Translations under genes and position numbers: made by a program
Source of the DNA: Hymenobacter negativus
GTDB taxonomy: Bacteria > Bacteroidota > Bacteroidia > Cytophagales > Hymenobacteraceae
Assembly (NCBI RefSeq): GCF_016056375.1
Contig: NZ_JAEDAE010000003.1
Coordinates: 310,001 to 374,000, forward strand
Length of the DNA: 64,000 nt
Direction: 5' to 3'
Notes under the pieces: model-generated
What the model was told of the DNA's origin: nothing
Seen by the model: the letters and a program-made list of their open reading frames with translations, nothing else
The model's database searches: none
Shown: piece by piece, positions 9,500-17,671 of the stretch
Layout: every line of letters begins with the position of its first letter
How positions within the stretch are numbered: position 1 is the first letter of the stretch

Positions 9500-9610
9500 T
9501 ACGAGGTAACCTTTGCACCACCGTTTTCATTGGTGCAGCCAAGGTACCGGCCACTTGCCGATATATACGCGGTGCGCATCCACCAATTCACGAACCTACC
9601 AATCCACCAC

Positions 9611-9979
9611 ATGGGCCAAATCGCACTCGAAGGGCTGGAATTTTTCGCCTTCCACGGCTACTATGATGAAGAGCAGAAAATCGGCAACAAATACGGCGTC
9701 GACCTCTACATCAAAACCGATTTGCTGGCCGCCGGCGAGTCCGATAAGCTGCAGCAGACGGTGAACTATGAGGTGCTGTACCGCCTCGTGGCCGAGGAAA
9801 TGCGCGCCCCCGCCCGTTTGCTGGAACACGTAGCCCACCGCGTGCTCGACCGCATTACGGCCGAGCTGCCCGGCGTGCGCAAGGTGAAAATCAGCGTTAG
9901 CAAGTTCAACCCGCCGCTGGGCGGCATCTGCCAGCGCGCCCGCGTCACGCTAACGAAACGCCGGCAGCACGAGAACTAG
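9611..9979 (+). CDS. folB: Dihydroneopterin aldolase
   Basis: A 122-residue FolB. It converts 7,8-dihydroneopterin to 6-hydroxymethyl-dihydropterin and glycolaldehyde in folate synthesis. The family features are clear: LEGLEFFAFHGYYDEEQKIG at the start (the tyrosine and the E of the pterin site), TVNYEVLYRLVAEE in the middle, LLEHVAHRVLDRI (with the substrate-binding glutamate) and the final KISVSKFNPPLGG with the catalytic lysine region. Length fits the family. The ATG at 9611 puts the conserved start within a few residues of the N terminus. It appears monocistronic. Confidence 0.93.
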   Translation: MGQIALEGLEFFAFHGYYDEEQKIGNKYGVDLYIKTDLLAAGESDKLQQTVNYEVLYRLVAEEMRAPARLLEHVAHRVLDRITAELPGVRKVKISVSKFNPPLGGICQRARVTLTKRRQHEN

Positions 9980-9989
9980 CCCCTGCCCG

Positions 9990-10014
9990 ATGTAGAGACG
10001 CATACTTGCGTCTC
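9990..10014. repeat. Short palindrome of GTAGAGACGCA type
   Basis: GAGACGCA (9995-10002) pairs exactly with TGCGTCTC (10007-10014) around TACT. Together with the leading TGTA it resembles a short dispersed hairpin common in several bacterial phyla. It lies just after folB and may also act as a weak terminator. Confidence 0.6.
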
Positions 10015-10101
10015 CCGTTGGCCAGTGCAAACCAAACCGCCTATGTTGGTTGAAAATTAATCGACTGTTTGACAGCGAATTGATATCGACAAGGGTGGGA
10101 T

Positions 10102-10181
10102 TACGAAATAATTCGTAGATGTATCTTGCAACTACGAATGTGTTCGTATAATCTTTGTCTCATCCTACGAAATAATTCGTA
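10102..10181. promoter_or_regulatory. Three BlaI-type operators upstream of the blaI-like gene
   Basis: Three 16-base dyads have the same half-sites, TACGAA-N4-TTCGTA: 10102-10117 (spacer ATAA), 10133-10148 (spacer TGTG) and 10166-10181 (spacer ATAA). Centres are 31 and 33 bases apart, about three helical turns, so dimers would lie on one face of the DNA. A promoter-like TATAAT (10147-10152) and TATCTTTC (10191-10198) lie among or just after them, right before the ATG at 10202. This is the expected place for autoregulation by the encoded repressor. Confidence 0.8.
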
Positions 10182-10201
10182 GTAAACTCGTATCTTTCGA
10201 C

Positions 10202-10627
10202 ATGAGCAAAGCACCGCACCCCAAACCTACGGATTCCGAGTTGGAAATCCTGCATGTGCTCTGGCAGCACGGTCCCGCCACCGTGCGGGCCATCAACGAC
10301 CACCTGAGCCAGCGCCGCCAGGCGGAGGTGGGCTACACCACCACGCTCAAGATTTTGCAGCTGATGCTGGAAAAAGCGCTGGTGCGGCGCGACGACGCCG
10401 ACCGCAGCCACGTGTACCGCGCCGCGGTGCGCGAGCAGGAAACCCAGGGCTTGCTCCTCGACAAGTTTGTGGACGCCACGTTCGGCGGCTCGGCCCTAAA
10501 GCTGGTGATGCAGGCCCTGGGCAGTCGCCAGACCTCGGCCGACGAGCTGGCGCAAATCCGCCGCCTGCTGAATGATATTGAAATCCAAAACTCCACACCT
10601 AACTCCGACGACGATGACCACGCTTGA
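10202..10627 (+). CDS. BlaI/MecI/CopY-family transcriptional repressor
   Basis: A 141-residue winged-helix repressor. Residues about 8-75 form the DNA-binding domain (LTDSELEILHVLW-like opening seen as TDSELEILHVLW, then TVRAINDHL and YTTTLKILQLMLEKALVRR), and residues about 80-130 the dimerisation and protease-sensitive part (LDKFVDATFGGSALKLVMQAL). BlaI-family repressors bind palindromes as dimers and are cleaved when a BlaR1-type peptidase is activated. Three matching operators lie directly upstream, and the partner M56 gene overlaps its 3' end by 14 bases, so translational coupling is likely. The inducing signal is not known; no beta-lactamase gene is nearby. Confidence 0.92.
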   Translation: MSKAPHPKPTDSELEILHVLWQHGPATVRAINDHLSQRRQAEVGYTTTLKILQLMLEKALVRRDDADRSHVYRAAVREQETQGLLLDKFVDATFGGSALKLVMQALGSRQTSADELAQIRRLLNDIEIQNSTPNSDDDDHA

Positions 10628-13529
10628 GCAATTCGTTTCGCCCGCCCTCACGCGGGCGCTGGGCTGGACCTTGCTGCATTCGCTGTGGCAGGGCGCGCTG
10701 GTGGCGGCCGTGCTGGCCGGGGCGCTGCTATTGCTGCGCCGGCAGCGGGCCGAAGTGCGCTACGCGGCCTCGGCCGGGGCGCTGGGCGTGGTGGTAGCGC
10801 TGGCCGGCATCACGTTTGGGCTGTATTTTACTTCAAGCCCGACGCAAGACGTATTGCTGCGCCCTGGTACGGTGAAAACGCAGCAGATTGTGCCGATGAA
10901 GCAAGCTGAGTCTCCGGCGGCGGGCGTTTCAGTCGCTTCGAAAGGAGTAGAAAAAGCGGTGACAACCGTCACCAATGCTGTAGAATTGCGCTCGGCGGCA
11001 ACTCCTGCCGCAAGCTCAGCTGCCCATTCGTCCACGCCCGCTTGGCTAGCCACGGGCCTGCGGTATTTCGATAAAAACCTGCCACTGCTGGTGGTGGCCT
11101 GGCTGCTGGGCCTGCTGGCCATGAGCCTGCGCATGTTGGGCGGCCTGCTGTATGTGCAGCGGCTGCGCAACTACCGGGTGCGCCCGCTGCCGGCCGTGTG
11201 GCAGGAGCGGCTGGCCGCGCTGGCTGCCCGCAGCGGCGTGAAGCGGCCGGTGGCGCTGCTGGAATCTGCGCTGGTGCAGGTGCCGCTGGTGGTGGGCCAC
11301 TTGCGGCCCGTGATTCTGCTGCCGCTGGGCACGGTGGCGGGCTTGTCGCCGGCTTGCCTGGAGGCAATTTTGGCCCATGAGCTGGCCCACGTGCTGCGCC
11401 GCGACTACCTCGTGAACCTGCTGCAAACCGTGGCCGAAGTGTTGTTTTTCTACCACCCGGCCGTGTGGTTTATGGCCAACTGCGTGCGCACCGAGCGCGA
11501 AAACTGCTGCGACGACACCGCCACGGCCCTCGTGGGCGGCGACCCGCTCCGGCTGGCCCGCGCCCTCACGGCCCTGGCCGAATGGAGCCAAAGTGCCGTG
11601 GTGCCCACGGCCCCACGCCTCGCCCTGGCCGCCATGAACCGGCCCGGAGCCCTGCTGATGCGGGTGCGCCGTCTGGTGCAGCGTCGCCCCGCTGCCCCCA
11701 CCGTAGCCGAAGGCCTGATGGCTGGCGCGCTGGTGCTGGGCGGTCTGGGTCTGCTGGGCGGCAGCGTGGCCCTGGCCGGCCCGCTGGCCGATACCAGCCA
11801 TGCAGCCAAGCCGGCCGCGTTCGACTGGCAAACCGGCCCCACGCCGTCCGCCAAAGCCGCTGGCGTGGCCGATACCAACAAGCGCGCCACCACTACCAGC
11901 ACAACCACGACTACCAACGTAAGCACGCCCGGCCAGCCTACCGAAGTGCGCCGCGAAATCACGGTTATCAAGGACGAGGCGGGCCCGGCCGATGAGGACT
12001 CGCGGAACGATGACGGCCGCCCCCCGCGCCGGAAGCGTGAGCAGCGCCGCGTTATCATCAACGGCCAGGAAATGGGACCTATGCCCTTCCCCGGCAACCC
12101 CGGCACGGTGGTGGTGACCAAGGATAAAAAGGGCCGTCTGACGGACCTCGTGGTGAATGGCCAACGCGTGGAGTCTGCCATTGGCAAGCCCAAGAAAGGG
12201 AAGGGCCAGCAGGTGGAAATCATTCAGATGGCGCCGGCTCCTGACATGCGAGGCTTTGCCTTCCGCACCGATGACGGCGACATGGAGCGGCACATGGAGC
12301 GCAACCTGCGGCGGAAAGTGGAAGCGGAGAAGGAGTTCAAACGCAACTTCAACCGGAATTTTCAGTTCGATTTCCCGGGCATGAACGGGCCGATGAATGG
12401 CGCGTTCCGCATGGCCCCCGGCGGGTCGATAAACCGCGTGTATCGCCTGAAAACCCTCAACGGTGGCCAGGACCCCGAAACCAGCCGCGCTACTCTGGAT
12501 GCCCTGCGCGGAGCCGAGCGCGGCCTGCGCACCGCTGCTGCCACCAAGGGCCTGAGCGCCACCCAGCGCAAGGAAATCAACCGGGAGCTGGAGAAAGTGC
12601 GCGTGCAGCTGAAGCAGGCCGAGAGCACGGCCTCATCGAGCCGGCAGCTGCGCATGAATGGCGACCAGGACCCCGAAATGCGGGTGCACCAAAAGCTGAT
12701 ATTAGAGCACAACCAACTCATGCAGGAGCATCAGCAGGAAATGCAGGAGCGCCGGCAGGAAATCAAGGAGCGCATTCGCGAGTCGCAGGAGGAAATGCAG
12801 GACCTGGAACAGACTGACCGGGACCGGGCCATGGCCGAACGGGACCGTGACCGCGCCGACAACGACCGCATCCTGGCCGAACGGGACCGCCGCCAAGCTG
12901 ACCGTGACCGCGCCCAGGCTGACCGCGACCGTGCCCGGGCCGACCGTGACCGCGACCGCGCCGAGCGGGACCGCAAGCTCAATGAGGGCCTGATTGACCA
13001 GCTGCAAAAGGATGGCCTCATCAAGGACAAGGACAATTTTCAGCTGCGCCTCACGCCCACCATCATGACGGTGAACGGCAAGGACCAGTCGGCCAAAGTG
13101 CGCGACAAGTACCTGAAGCTGTTTGCCGAAGCCAACGGCCGCACGCTCAGCGGCAACGATGCCATCGTCATTCGCCGCAACGGCCGCAGCGACACCAGCT
13201 TCAACATGAGCCCGGGGCCGCGCCCGCCCCGGCCGCCGCGTGCCCCTCGGGCCCCATTGGCCGCCCCGCCGGCCCCGCCGATGATGGATTTGCCGGCCCC
13301 TCCCGCGCCACCGGCCCCGCCCCGCGTCGACACGGAAGAGCTGCGGAACGAGCTGCGCAAGGACGGCATTCTTGGTGCGAATGAGAAAAACCTCCAGTTC
13401 CAGCTCAACAACTCGGGGCTGACGGTGAACGGCAAAAAGCAGTCGGATGAGCTGGCGGCTAAGTACCGCAAGCTCACCGGCCACGCCGAGGACAAAAAGT
13501 TTAACATGACGATTTCGACCCAGGAATAG
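10614..13529 (+). CDS. BlaR1-like M56 peptidase with long repetitive periplasmic part
   Basis: A 971-residue membrane metalloprotease. N-terminal membrane helices (about residues 18-45, 58-75, 155-180) surround the M56 zinc site HELAH (255-259) with the third ligand region ERENCCDD (about 298-305); a further helix lies near 375-395. Instead of the penicillin-binding sensor of BlaR1, the rest holds a basic low-complexity region, a run of DRDRA-type repeats (about 735-791), and two related modules (about 792-842 and 908-957), each with LxKDGxI, then TVNGKxQS and KYxKL, separated by a Pro-rich linker (about 867-906). It overlaps blaI by 14 bases. Likely role: sense an envelope signal and cleave the repressor. 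Confidence 0.85.
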   Translation: MTTLEQFVSPALTRALGWTLLHSLWQGALVAAVLAGALLLLRRQRAEVRYAASAGALGVVVALAGITFGLYFTSSPTQDVLLRPGTVKTQQIVPMKQAESPAAGVSVASKGVEKAVTTVTNAVELRSAATPAASSAAHSSTPAWLATGLRYFDKNLPLLVVAWLLGLLAMSLRMLGGLLYVQRLRNYRVRPLPAVWQERLAALAARSGVKRPVALLESALVQVPLVVGHLRPVILLPLGTVAGLSPACLEAILAHELAHVLRRDYLVNLLQTVAEVLFFYHPAVWFMANCVRTERENCCDDTATALVGGDPLRLARALTALAEWSQSAVVPTAPRLALAAMNRPGALLMRVRRLVQRRPAAPTVAEGLMAGALVLGGLGLLGGSVALAGPLADTSHAAKPAAFDWQTGPTPSAKAAGVADTNKRATTTSTTTTTNVSTPGQPTEVRREITVIKDEAGPADEDSRNDDGRPPRRKREQRRVIINGQEMGPMPFPGNPGTVVVTKDKKGRLTDLVVNGQRVESAIGKPKKGKGQQVEIIQMAPAPDMRGFAFRTDDGDMERHMERNLRRKVEAEKEFKRNFNRNFQFDFPGMNGPMNGAFRMAPGGSINRVYRLKTLNGGQDPETSRATLDALRGAERGLRTAAATKGLSATQRKEINRELEKVRVQLKQAESTASSSRQLRMNGDQDPEMRVHQKLILEHNQLMQEHQQEMQERRQEIKERIRESQEEMQDLEQTDRDRAMAERDRDRADNDRILAERDRRQADRDRAQADRDRARADRDRDRAERDRKLNEGLIDQLQKDGLIKDKDNFQLRLTPTIMTVNGKDQSAKVRDKYLKLFAEANGRTLSGNDAIVIRRNGRSDTSFNMSPGPRPPRPPRAPRAPLAAPPAPPMMDLPAPPAPPAPPRVDTEELRNELRKDGILGANEKNLQFQLNNSGLTVNGKKQSDELAAKYRKLTGHAEDKKFNMTISTQE
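12815..12990 (+). repeat. Tandem coding repeat, GACCGTGACCGCGCC type
   Basis: About a dozen imperfect units encoding DRDRA/AERDR/ADRDR lie head to tail within the M56 gene. The charge pattern predicts a long single alpha-helix or coiled-coil stalk. Such repeats are prone to length change by slippage. Confidence 0.75.
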
Positions 13530-13546
13530 GGGAGAAGGAAACGCAG

Positions 13547-13579
13547 AAAAGCCGGTTTTTCTCGGGAGAAACCGGCTTT
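13547..13579 (+). terminator. Rho-independent terminator after the M56 gene
   Basis: AAAAGCCGGTTT (from 13547) pairs with AAACCGGCTTTT, followed by a T-run; a small bulge lies near the loop. It closes the blaI-M56 operon 18 bases after the stop. Confidence 0.82.
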
Positions 13580-13694
13580 TTTATGCCCGTTTATCTCGCT
13601 GTTCCCGGCAAAATTGCCCGCCGGCAAGCAACTATCTCACTTCATTCAGCATCTCTTCGCCCCTCCGAAAGCTATTCTGTTTCGGACGAATACT

Positions 13695-16286
13695 ATGCGT
13701 TGTTTTTTACTGCTTTGTTGGTTGAGTCTGTTTATTGGGGTGGCCCAGGCCCAGAAAGCGCCGGTCGCTACCGATGCGGCCCGGCCGGCCCCCAAGCGCC
13801 AGCTTCAGGCCACGCGCATCAGCACCCCGCCCAAGCTCGACGGGCTGCTGGATGAGGCCGTATGGCAGTCGGCTCCCATCGCCACCAATTTTTACGAGCT
13901 GGAGCCCACGCCTGGCCCCGTCGAAAAACACCCCACCGAAGTGCGCGTGCTCTACGACGATGCCGCGATTTACGTGGGCGCCATCATGCACGACGTGTCG
14001 CAGGATTCTATTTTTCGGGAGCTGAGTGCGCGGGACAATATTGGCAATTCGGACTGGTTTGGGGTGTTTTTCGATACCTACAACGACCACCTGAACGGCT
14101 ACGAATTCATCCTGACTTCGGGCGGGGTGCAGCTTGATGCCCGGCAGTCGCCCACCAACGGCGAGGACGGCTCCTGGAATGCCGTGTGGGACTCGCGCAC
14201 TGCCCTGCGCGGCAACGACTGGATAGCCGAAATCCGCATTCCATACTCCGCCATTCGCTTCAGCAAGGCCCCCGAGCAGGTGTGGGGGCTGAACTTTGGC
14301 CGGCAGCGGCGCAGCTCCCGCCAGAAATTTTTCTGGAACGAAGTGAAGCCGCAGGTCGACGGTTTTGTGAACCAGTGGGGCGAGCTTACCGGCCTGCGCG
14401 ACCTAAAGCCGCCGCTGCGCCTCTCGCTCACGCCCTACGTGTCGGCTTACGTAAACCATTACCCCTACAACGAGCAGGGCAAGCAGAACACCACCACCAC
14501 CTTCAACGGCGGGGCCGACGTGAAGTGGGGCATCAACGAAAGCTTCACGCTGGATGCCACGCTGGTGCCCGATTTCGGCCAGGTGCAGAGCGACAACCAG
14601 GTGCTCAACCTCTCGCCCTTCGAGGTGCAGTACAACGAAAACCGGGGCTTTTTCACCGAAGGCACCGAGCTGTTCAACAAGGGCGGCCTGTTCTATTCGC
14701 GCCGGGTAGGGGCGCAGCCGCTGGGCTTTGGCAGCGTGGATGGCCAGCTGCGCACCGGCAGCACTGACCAGGACGGCAAGCGCCACGCCGGCGAGTTCAT
14801 CGTGCAGAACCCCGGCATCACGCGCCTGCTCAACGCCACCAAAGTCTCGGGCCGTACCAGCAAAGGGCTGGGCGTGGGCATCTTCAACGCCATCAGCAAC
14901 GACGTGTACGCCACCGTGCAGGACAGCACCACCGGCCAGCGGCGCGACATCCTCACCCAGCCGCTGAGCAACTACAACATCGTGGTGCTCGACCAGAGCC
15001 TCAAAAACAACTCCTACGTGAGCCTGGTGAACACCAACGTGACGCGGGCCGGCGCCACCTACGATGCCAACGTGACGGGCGGCCTCTTCCGCTTCGCCAC
15101 CAAAGCCAACACCTACGCCCTCGACGGCCGCGTGGTGTACTCGCGTCGGCGCGGCAAAGCCTTTGGCACCACCGACGAAATCGACGACCAGAACGGCTAC
15201 AAGTACTACCTGGCCTTCAACAAAATCTCGGGCAATTTTACCTGGGGCCTTGACCACGGCATCGAATCGCACAGCTACAACCCCAACGACCTCGGCCTGC
15301 TCTTTGCCAACAACAACATCTCGCAGTCGCTCTACGCCAACTACAACATCTACAAACCCTTCTGGAAGGTTAACAAGCTCATTACCTACGCCAGCGCCTC
15401 GTATTCGCGCCTGGAGCAGCCCAATCTGTACCAAGACATGGGCCTGTACGCGGGCGGCAACACCACTTTTACCAAAAACTTCCTCACCACCGGCATCAAC
15501 CTCGACGCCGCGCCCCTCACCCGCGACTACTTCGACCCGCGCCGTGCGCCGCTGGGCAAATACTACGTGCGCAAGCCCGCCACCTTTGGCCTGAACGGCT
15601 TTTTCTCCTCCGATTACCGCAAGAAATTCGCCTGGGACCTCAACTACAGCTTCCGGCACTTTGCCGCCGACGGCGACCGCACCGGCCGCAGCAGCTACTC
15701 GCTCACGCTCGGCCCGCGCTACCGCGCCAGCAACCAGCTCAGCTTCGTGTACTCCATCGGCTACGCCATTGCCCGCAACCAGATTGGCTACGCCGGCGGC
15801 CTCGATACTTCTGACTCCACCGATGCGCCCGTGTTTCGCCGCTTTGGCGGCGACCAGGGCGACGTGCTGCTGGGCCGCCGCCACGTCACCACCTTCACCA
15901 ACACCGCCACGGCCACCTACACCTTCACCAACCGCATGTCGTTCAACATCCGCCTGCGGCACTATGTGAGCAACGTGCACTACCGCGACTTCTCCCGCCT
16001 GCACCCCGATGGCCTCGAAACCCCCGAGCCCGCCTACGACCGCAACCGCGACAACACCTTCAACGCCTTCAACATCGACGCCGTCTATTCCTGGTGGTTC
16101 GCGCCCGGCTCCCAGGTCAGCATCGTCTGGAAAAACGCCGGTGCGTCCTTCTTCGAAGCCAACGCCGCCACCCCGCTCTATTTCGACAACTTGAATAACA
16201 CCATCAACACCCCACACAATAACTCCGTGTCGGTGAAAGTGCTGTACTATCTGGATTACCTGGCCCTGCGCCCGCGGCGGGGGTAG
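13695..16286 (+). CDS. DUF5916 outer-membrane protein with CBM9-like N-terminal domain
   Basis: An 863-residue protein with a signal peptide (residues 1-20, cleaved near AQAQ), a CBM9-like beta-sandwich (about 35-215, with KLDGLLDEAVWQ and YDDAAIYVGAIM), and a long C-terminal DUF5916 part rich in alternating aromatic strands that should form an outer-membrane beta-barrel, ending YYLDYLALRPRRG. The family is widespread in Bacteroidota and its substrate is unknown. The ATG at 13695 begins the signal peptide; an upstream ORF extension lacks family likeness. The stop is only 12 bases from the stop of the convergent peptidase gene. Confidence 0.85.
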   Translation: MRCFLLLCWLSLFIGVAQAQKAPVATDAARPAPKRQLQATRISTPPKLDGLLDEAVWQSAPIATNFYELEPTPGPVEKHPTEVRVLYDDAAIYVGAIMHDVSQDSIFRELSARDNIGNSDWFGVFFDTYNDHLNGYEFILTSGGVQLDARQSPTNGEDGSWNAVWDSRTALRGNDWIAEIRIPYSAIRFSKAPEQVWGLNFGRQRRSSRQKFFWNEVKPQVDGFVNQWGELTGLRDLKPPLRLSLTPYVSAYVNHYPYNEQGKQNTTTTFNGGADVKWGINESFTLDATLVPDFGQVQSDNQVLNLSPFEVQYNENRGFFTEGTELFNKGGLFYSRRVGAQPLGFGSVDGQLRTGSTDQDGKRHAGEFIVQNPGITRLLNATKVSGRTSKGLGVGIFNAISNDVYATVQDSTTGQRRDILTQPLSNYNIVVLDQSLKNNSYVSLVNTNVTRAGATYDANVTGGLFRFATKANTYALDGRVVYSRRRGKAFGTTDEIDDQNGYKYYLAFNKISGNFTWGLDHGIESHSYNPNDLGLLFANNNISQSLYANYNIYKPFWKVNKLITYASASYSRLEQPNLYQDMGLYAGGNTTFTKNFLTTGINLDAAPLTRDYFDPRRAPLGKYYVRKPATFGLNGFFSSDYRKKFAWDLNYSFRHFAADGDRTGRSSYSLTLGPRYRASNQLSFVYSIGYAIARNQIGYAGGLDTSDSTDAPVFRRFGGDQGDVLLGRRHVTTFTNTATATYTFTNRMSFNIRLRHYVSNVHYRDFSRLHPDGLETPEPAYDRNRDNTFNAFNIDAVYSWWFAPGSQVSIVWKNAGASFFEANAATPLYFDNLNNTINTPHNNSVSVKVLYYLDYLALRPRRG

Positions 16287-16298
16287 AGGGCGGTTGGA

Positions 16299-17552
16299 CT
16301 ACCGTTGCAATTCGGCCAGTAGCCACGCCCGCGCATCCGGCCCGGCGGTTTGGGCTACCACGTCCAGAAATGCGGTGGTAGTGCTCACCTGCCGGGCCGC
16401 CGTGGCCGCCAGCACTTCTACAAACCGCGTTGTGCCCAAGCGGGCGTGCAAGGCCGCCAATATCATTGTGCCCTTGTTGTAGATGACGCGGCGGTACATC
16501 GGGTAGTCGTATTTGGTGCGGTCGAACCCCAGCAGGGGCGGGGTGCCGGCGATGGTGGCAGCGCGTTTGGCCAGCTCGGCGCGGTAGCCGGCGGTATCGC
16601 CGCGGGCTTGCAGGTAGAGTAGGCTCGAATACGTGGCGAAGGCCTCATTCAGCCAGTCATTTTCGTCGTGCACCGAGCCGTAGCCCCACCACTTATGGCT
16701 GATTTCGTGGGCCAGAATCAGCAAGTCGCCCCGGTCGGCCGTGTTAAACTCTGAATAGGTGATGACCGTGGCATTGGCCAGTAGCCCAAAGGCGTCGCGG
16801 TTGGTGCCCGGCAGAAAAACCGTGAACCCCTTAATCGAATCCTGCCGCCCGATGGTGCGGTTGTAGAAGCCGATAATGCCCGCCGCTTGGCGCAGCAGCA
16901 CCGAATCGGCCCGCGCCAAGGCTGGGCCGGCCTTGGCCACACCCACCAACGGCCGCGCCCGTGCCTGAGCCTGCGCAAAATGTGGCCCCACCAACGCCGT
17001 GATTTCAATGGCGCTGGTGCGCCCCCGAAACGTCCAGCGCCCCGGCCCATGCTGGTGTGGGGCCGTCGTGCTCAGCACCTGGTAGCCGGGCGGGGTGCGC
17101 ACGTCCAGCGCGTAGCGCACCGGCTCGTACTCGCGCCGGGGCCGAAACGGCAGCCAGCCCGTGTGCCCGCTGAGCTCCATCACCTGCTCCGTGAAAAACT
17201 TCTCGGTCAGCACCCCGGAATAGGTGAGCGTGATGCGCCGGGCGTGGTGGCTGCGGGCCGCGTAGCGCACCTGCACGCACTGCACGGTATCAGCGAAGAA
17301 GGGATAATATACCCGCGCCACGCGCTGCTGCCGGGCCCGCGGCGCCTGCACGCGCTCGATGCGAAAGCGGCGGTCCAGGTGGAGGGCCAGGGTGGTGGCG
17401 GTGTCGTCGGCTGGCACCGTGAGCGTGTAGCGACAGGTGAAGGCGTGCGTTTCGGGCAGCACCCGCACCTGTAGCTGCACCACTGGTTCCGGCTGGAGGG
17501 CCCAGGCATTGCTGAAGAAGCCCAGAAAAAGCAGCAGCAGAAAAAACTTCAT
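16299..17552 (-). CDS. M1-like gluzincin aminopeptidase, short exported form
   Basis: A 417-residue protein with a signal peptide (residues 1-18), an M1-type N-terminal beta domain (about 20-205), and the catalytic signature HEISHKWWGYG (about 273-283) followed after 18 residues by the third zinc ligand in LNEAFATYSS. The later Tyr region MYRRVIYNKGTM (about 345) fits the catalytic tyrosine. It ends about where classical M1 enzymes continue with their C-terminal helical domains, so it is a minimal form. The exopeptidase GxMEN motif is not obvious; around the expected position only TVITYSEFN is seen. It is thought to be periplasmic or surface-attached. Confidence 0.82.
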   Translation of the reverse strand: MKFFLLLLFLGFFSNAWALQPEPVVQLQVRVLPETHAFTCRYTLTVPADDTATTLALHLDRRFRIERVQAPRARQQRVARVYYPFFADTVQCVQVRYAARSHHARRITLTYSGVLTEKFFTEQVMELSGHTGWLPFRPRREYEPVRYALDVRTPPGYQVLSTTAPHQHGPGRWTFRGRTSAIEITALVGPHFAQAQARARPLVGVAKAGPALARADSVLLRQAAGIIGFYNRTIGRQDSIKGFTVFLPGTNRDAFGLLANATVITYSEFNTADRGDLLILAHEISHKWWGYGSVHDENDWLNEAFATYSSLLYLQARGDTAGYRAELAKRAATIAGTPPLLGFDRTKYDYPMYRRVIYNKGTMILAALHARLGTTRFVEVLAATAARQVSTTTAFLDVVAQTAGPDARAWLLAELQR

Positions 17553-17671
17553 GTGTGGCAGAAAAGCGGTGGAAAAGGTCTGGCAAGCTACGGACAATCA
17601 GAAATAGGGGACCGGCCGGCGAATTTTGCGCAGGGCCCAGTGCCCCCGGCCGCGTAACTAACGCGTTGTTC

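Noticed and set aside
11046..12293. 415-codon open frame on the minus strand
   Set aside because: It is antisense to the M56 gene, with a low-complexity His/Gln/Gly-rich product.
10202..13529. Beta-lactam resistance operon
   Set aside because: There is a BlaI-type repressor and M56 protease, but no beta-lactamase or penicillin-binding sensor domain, so a resistance role is not supported.
14403..16217. 604-codon open frame on the minus strand
   Set aside because: It lies fully inside the DUF5916 gene, has the Val/Gly/Ala-rich composition of an antisense shadow in GC-rich DNA, and no recognisable domain.
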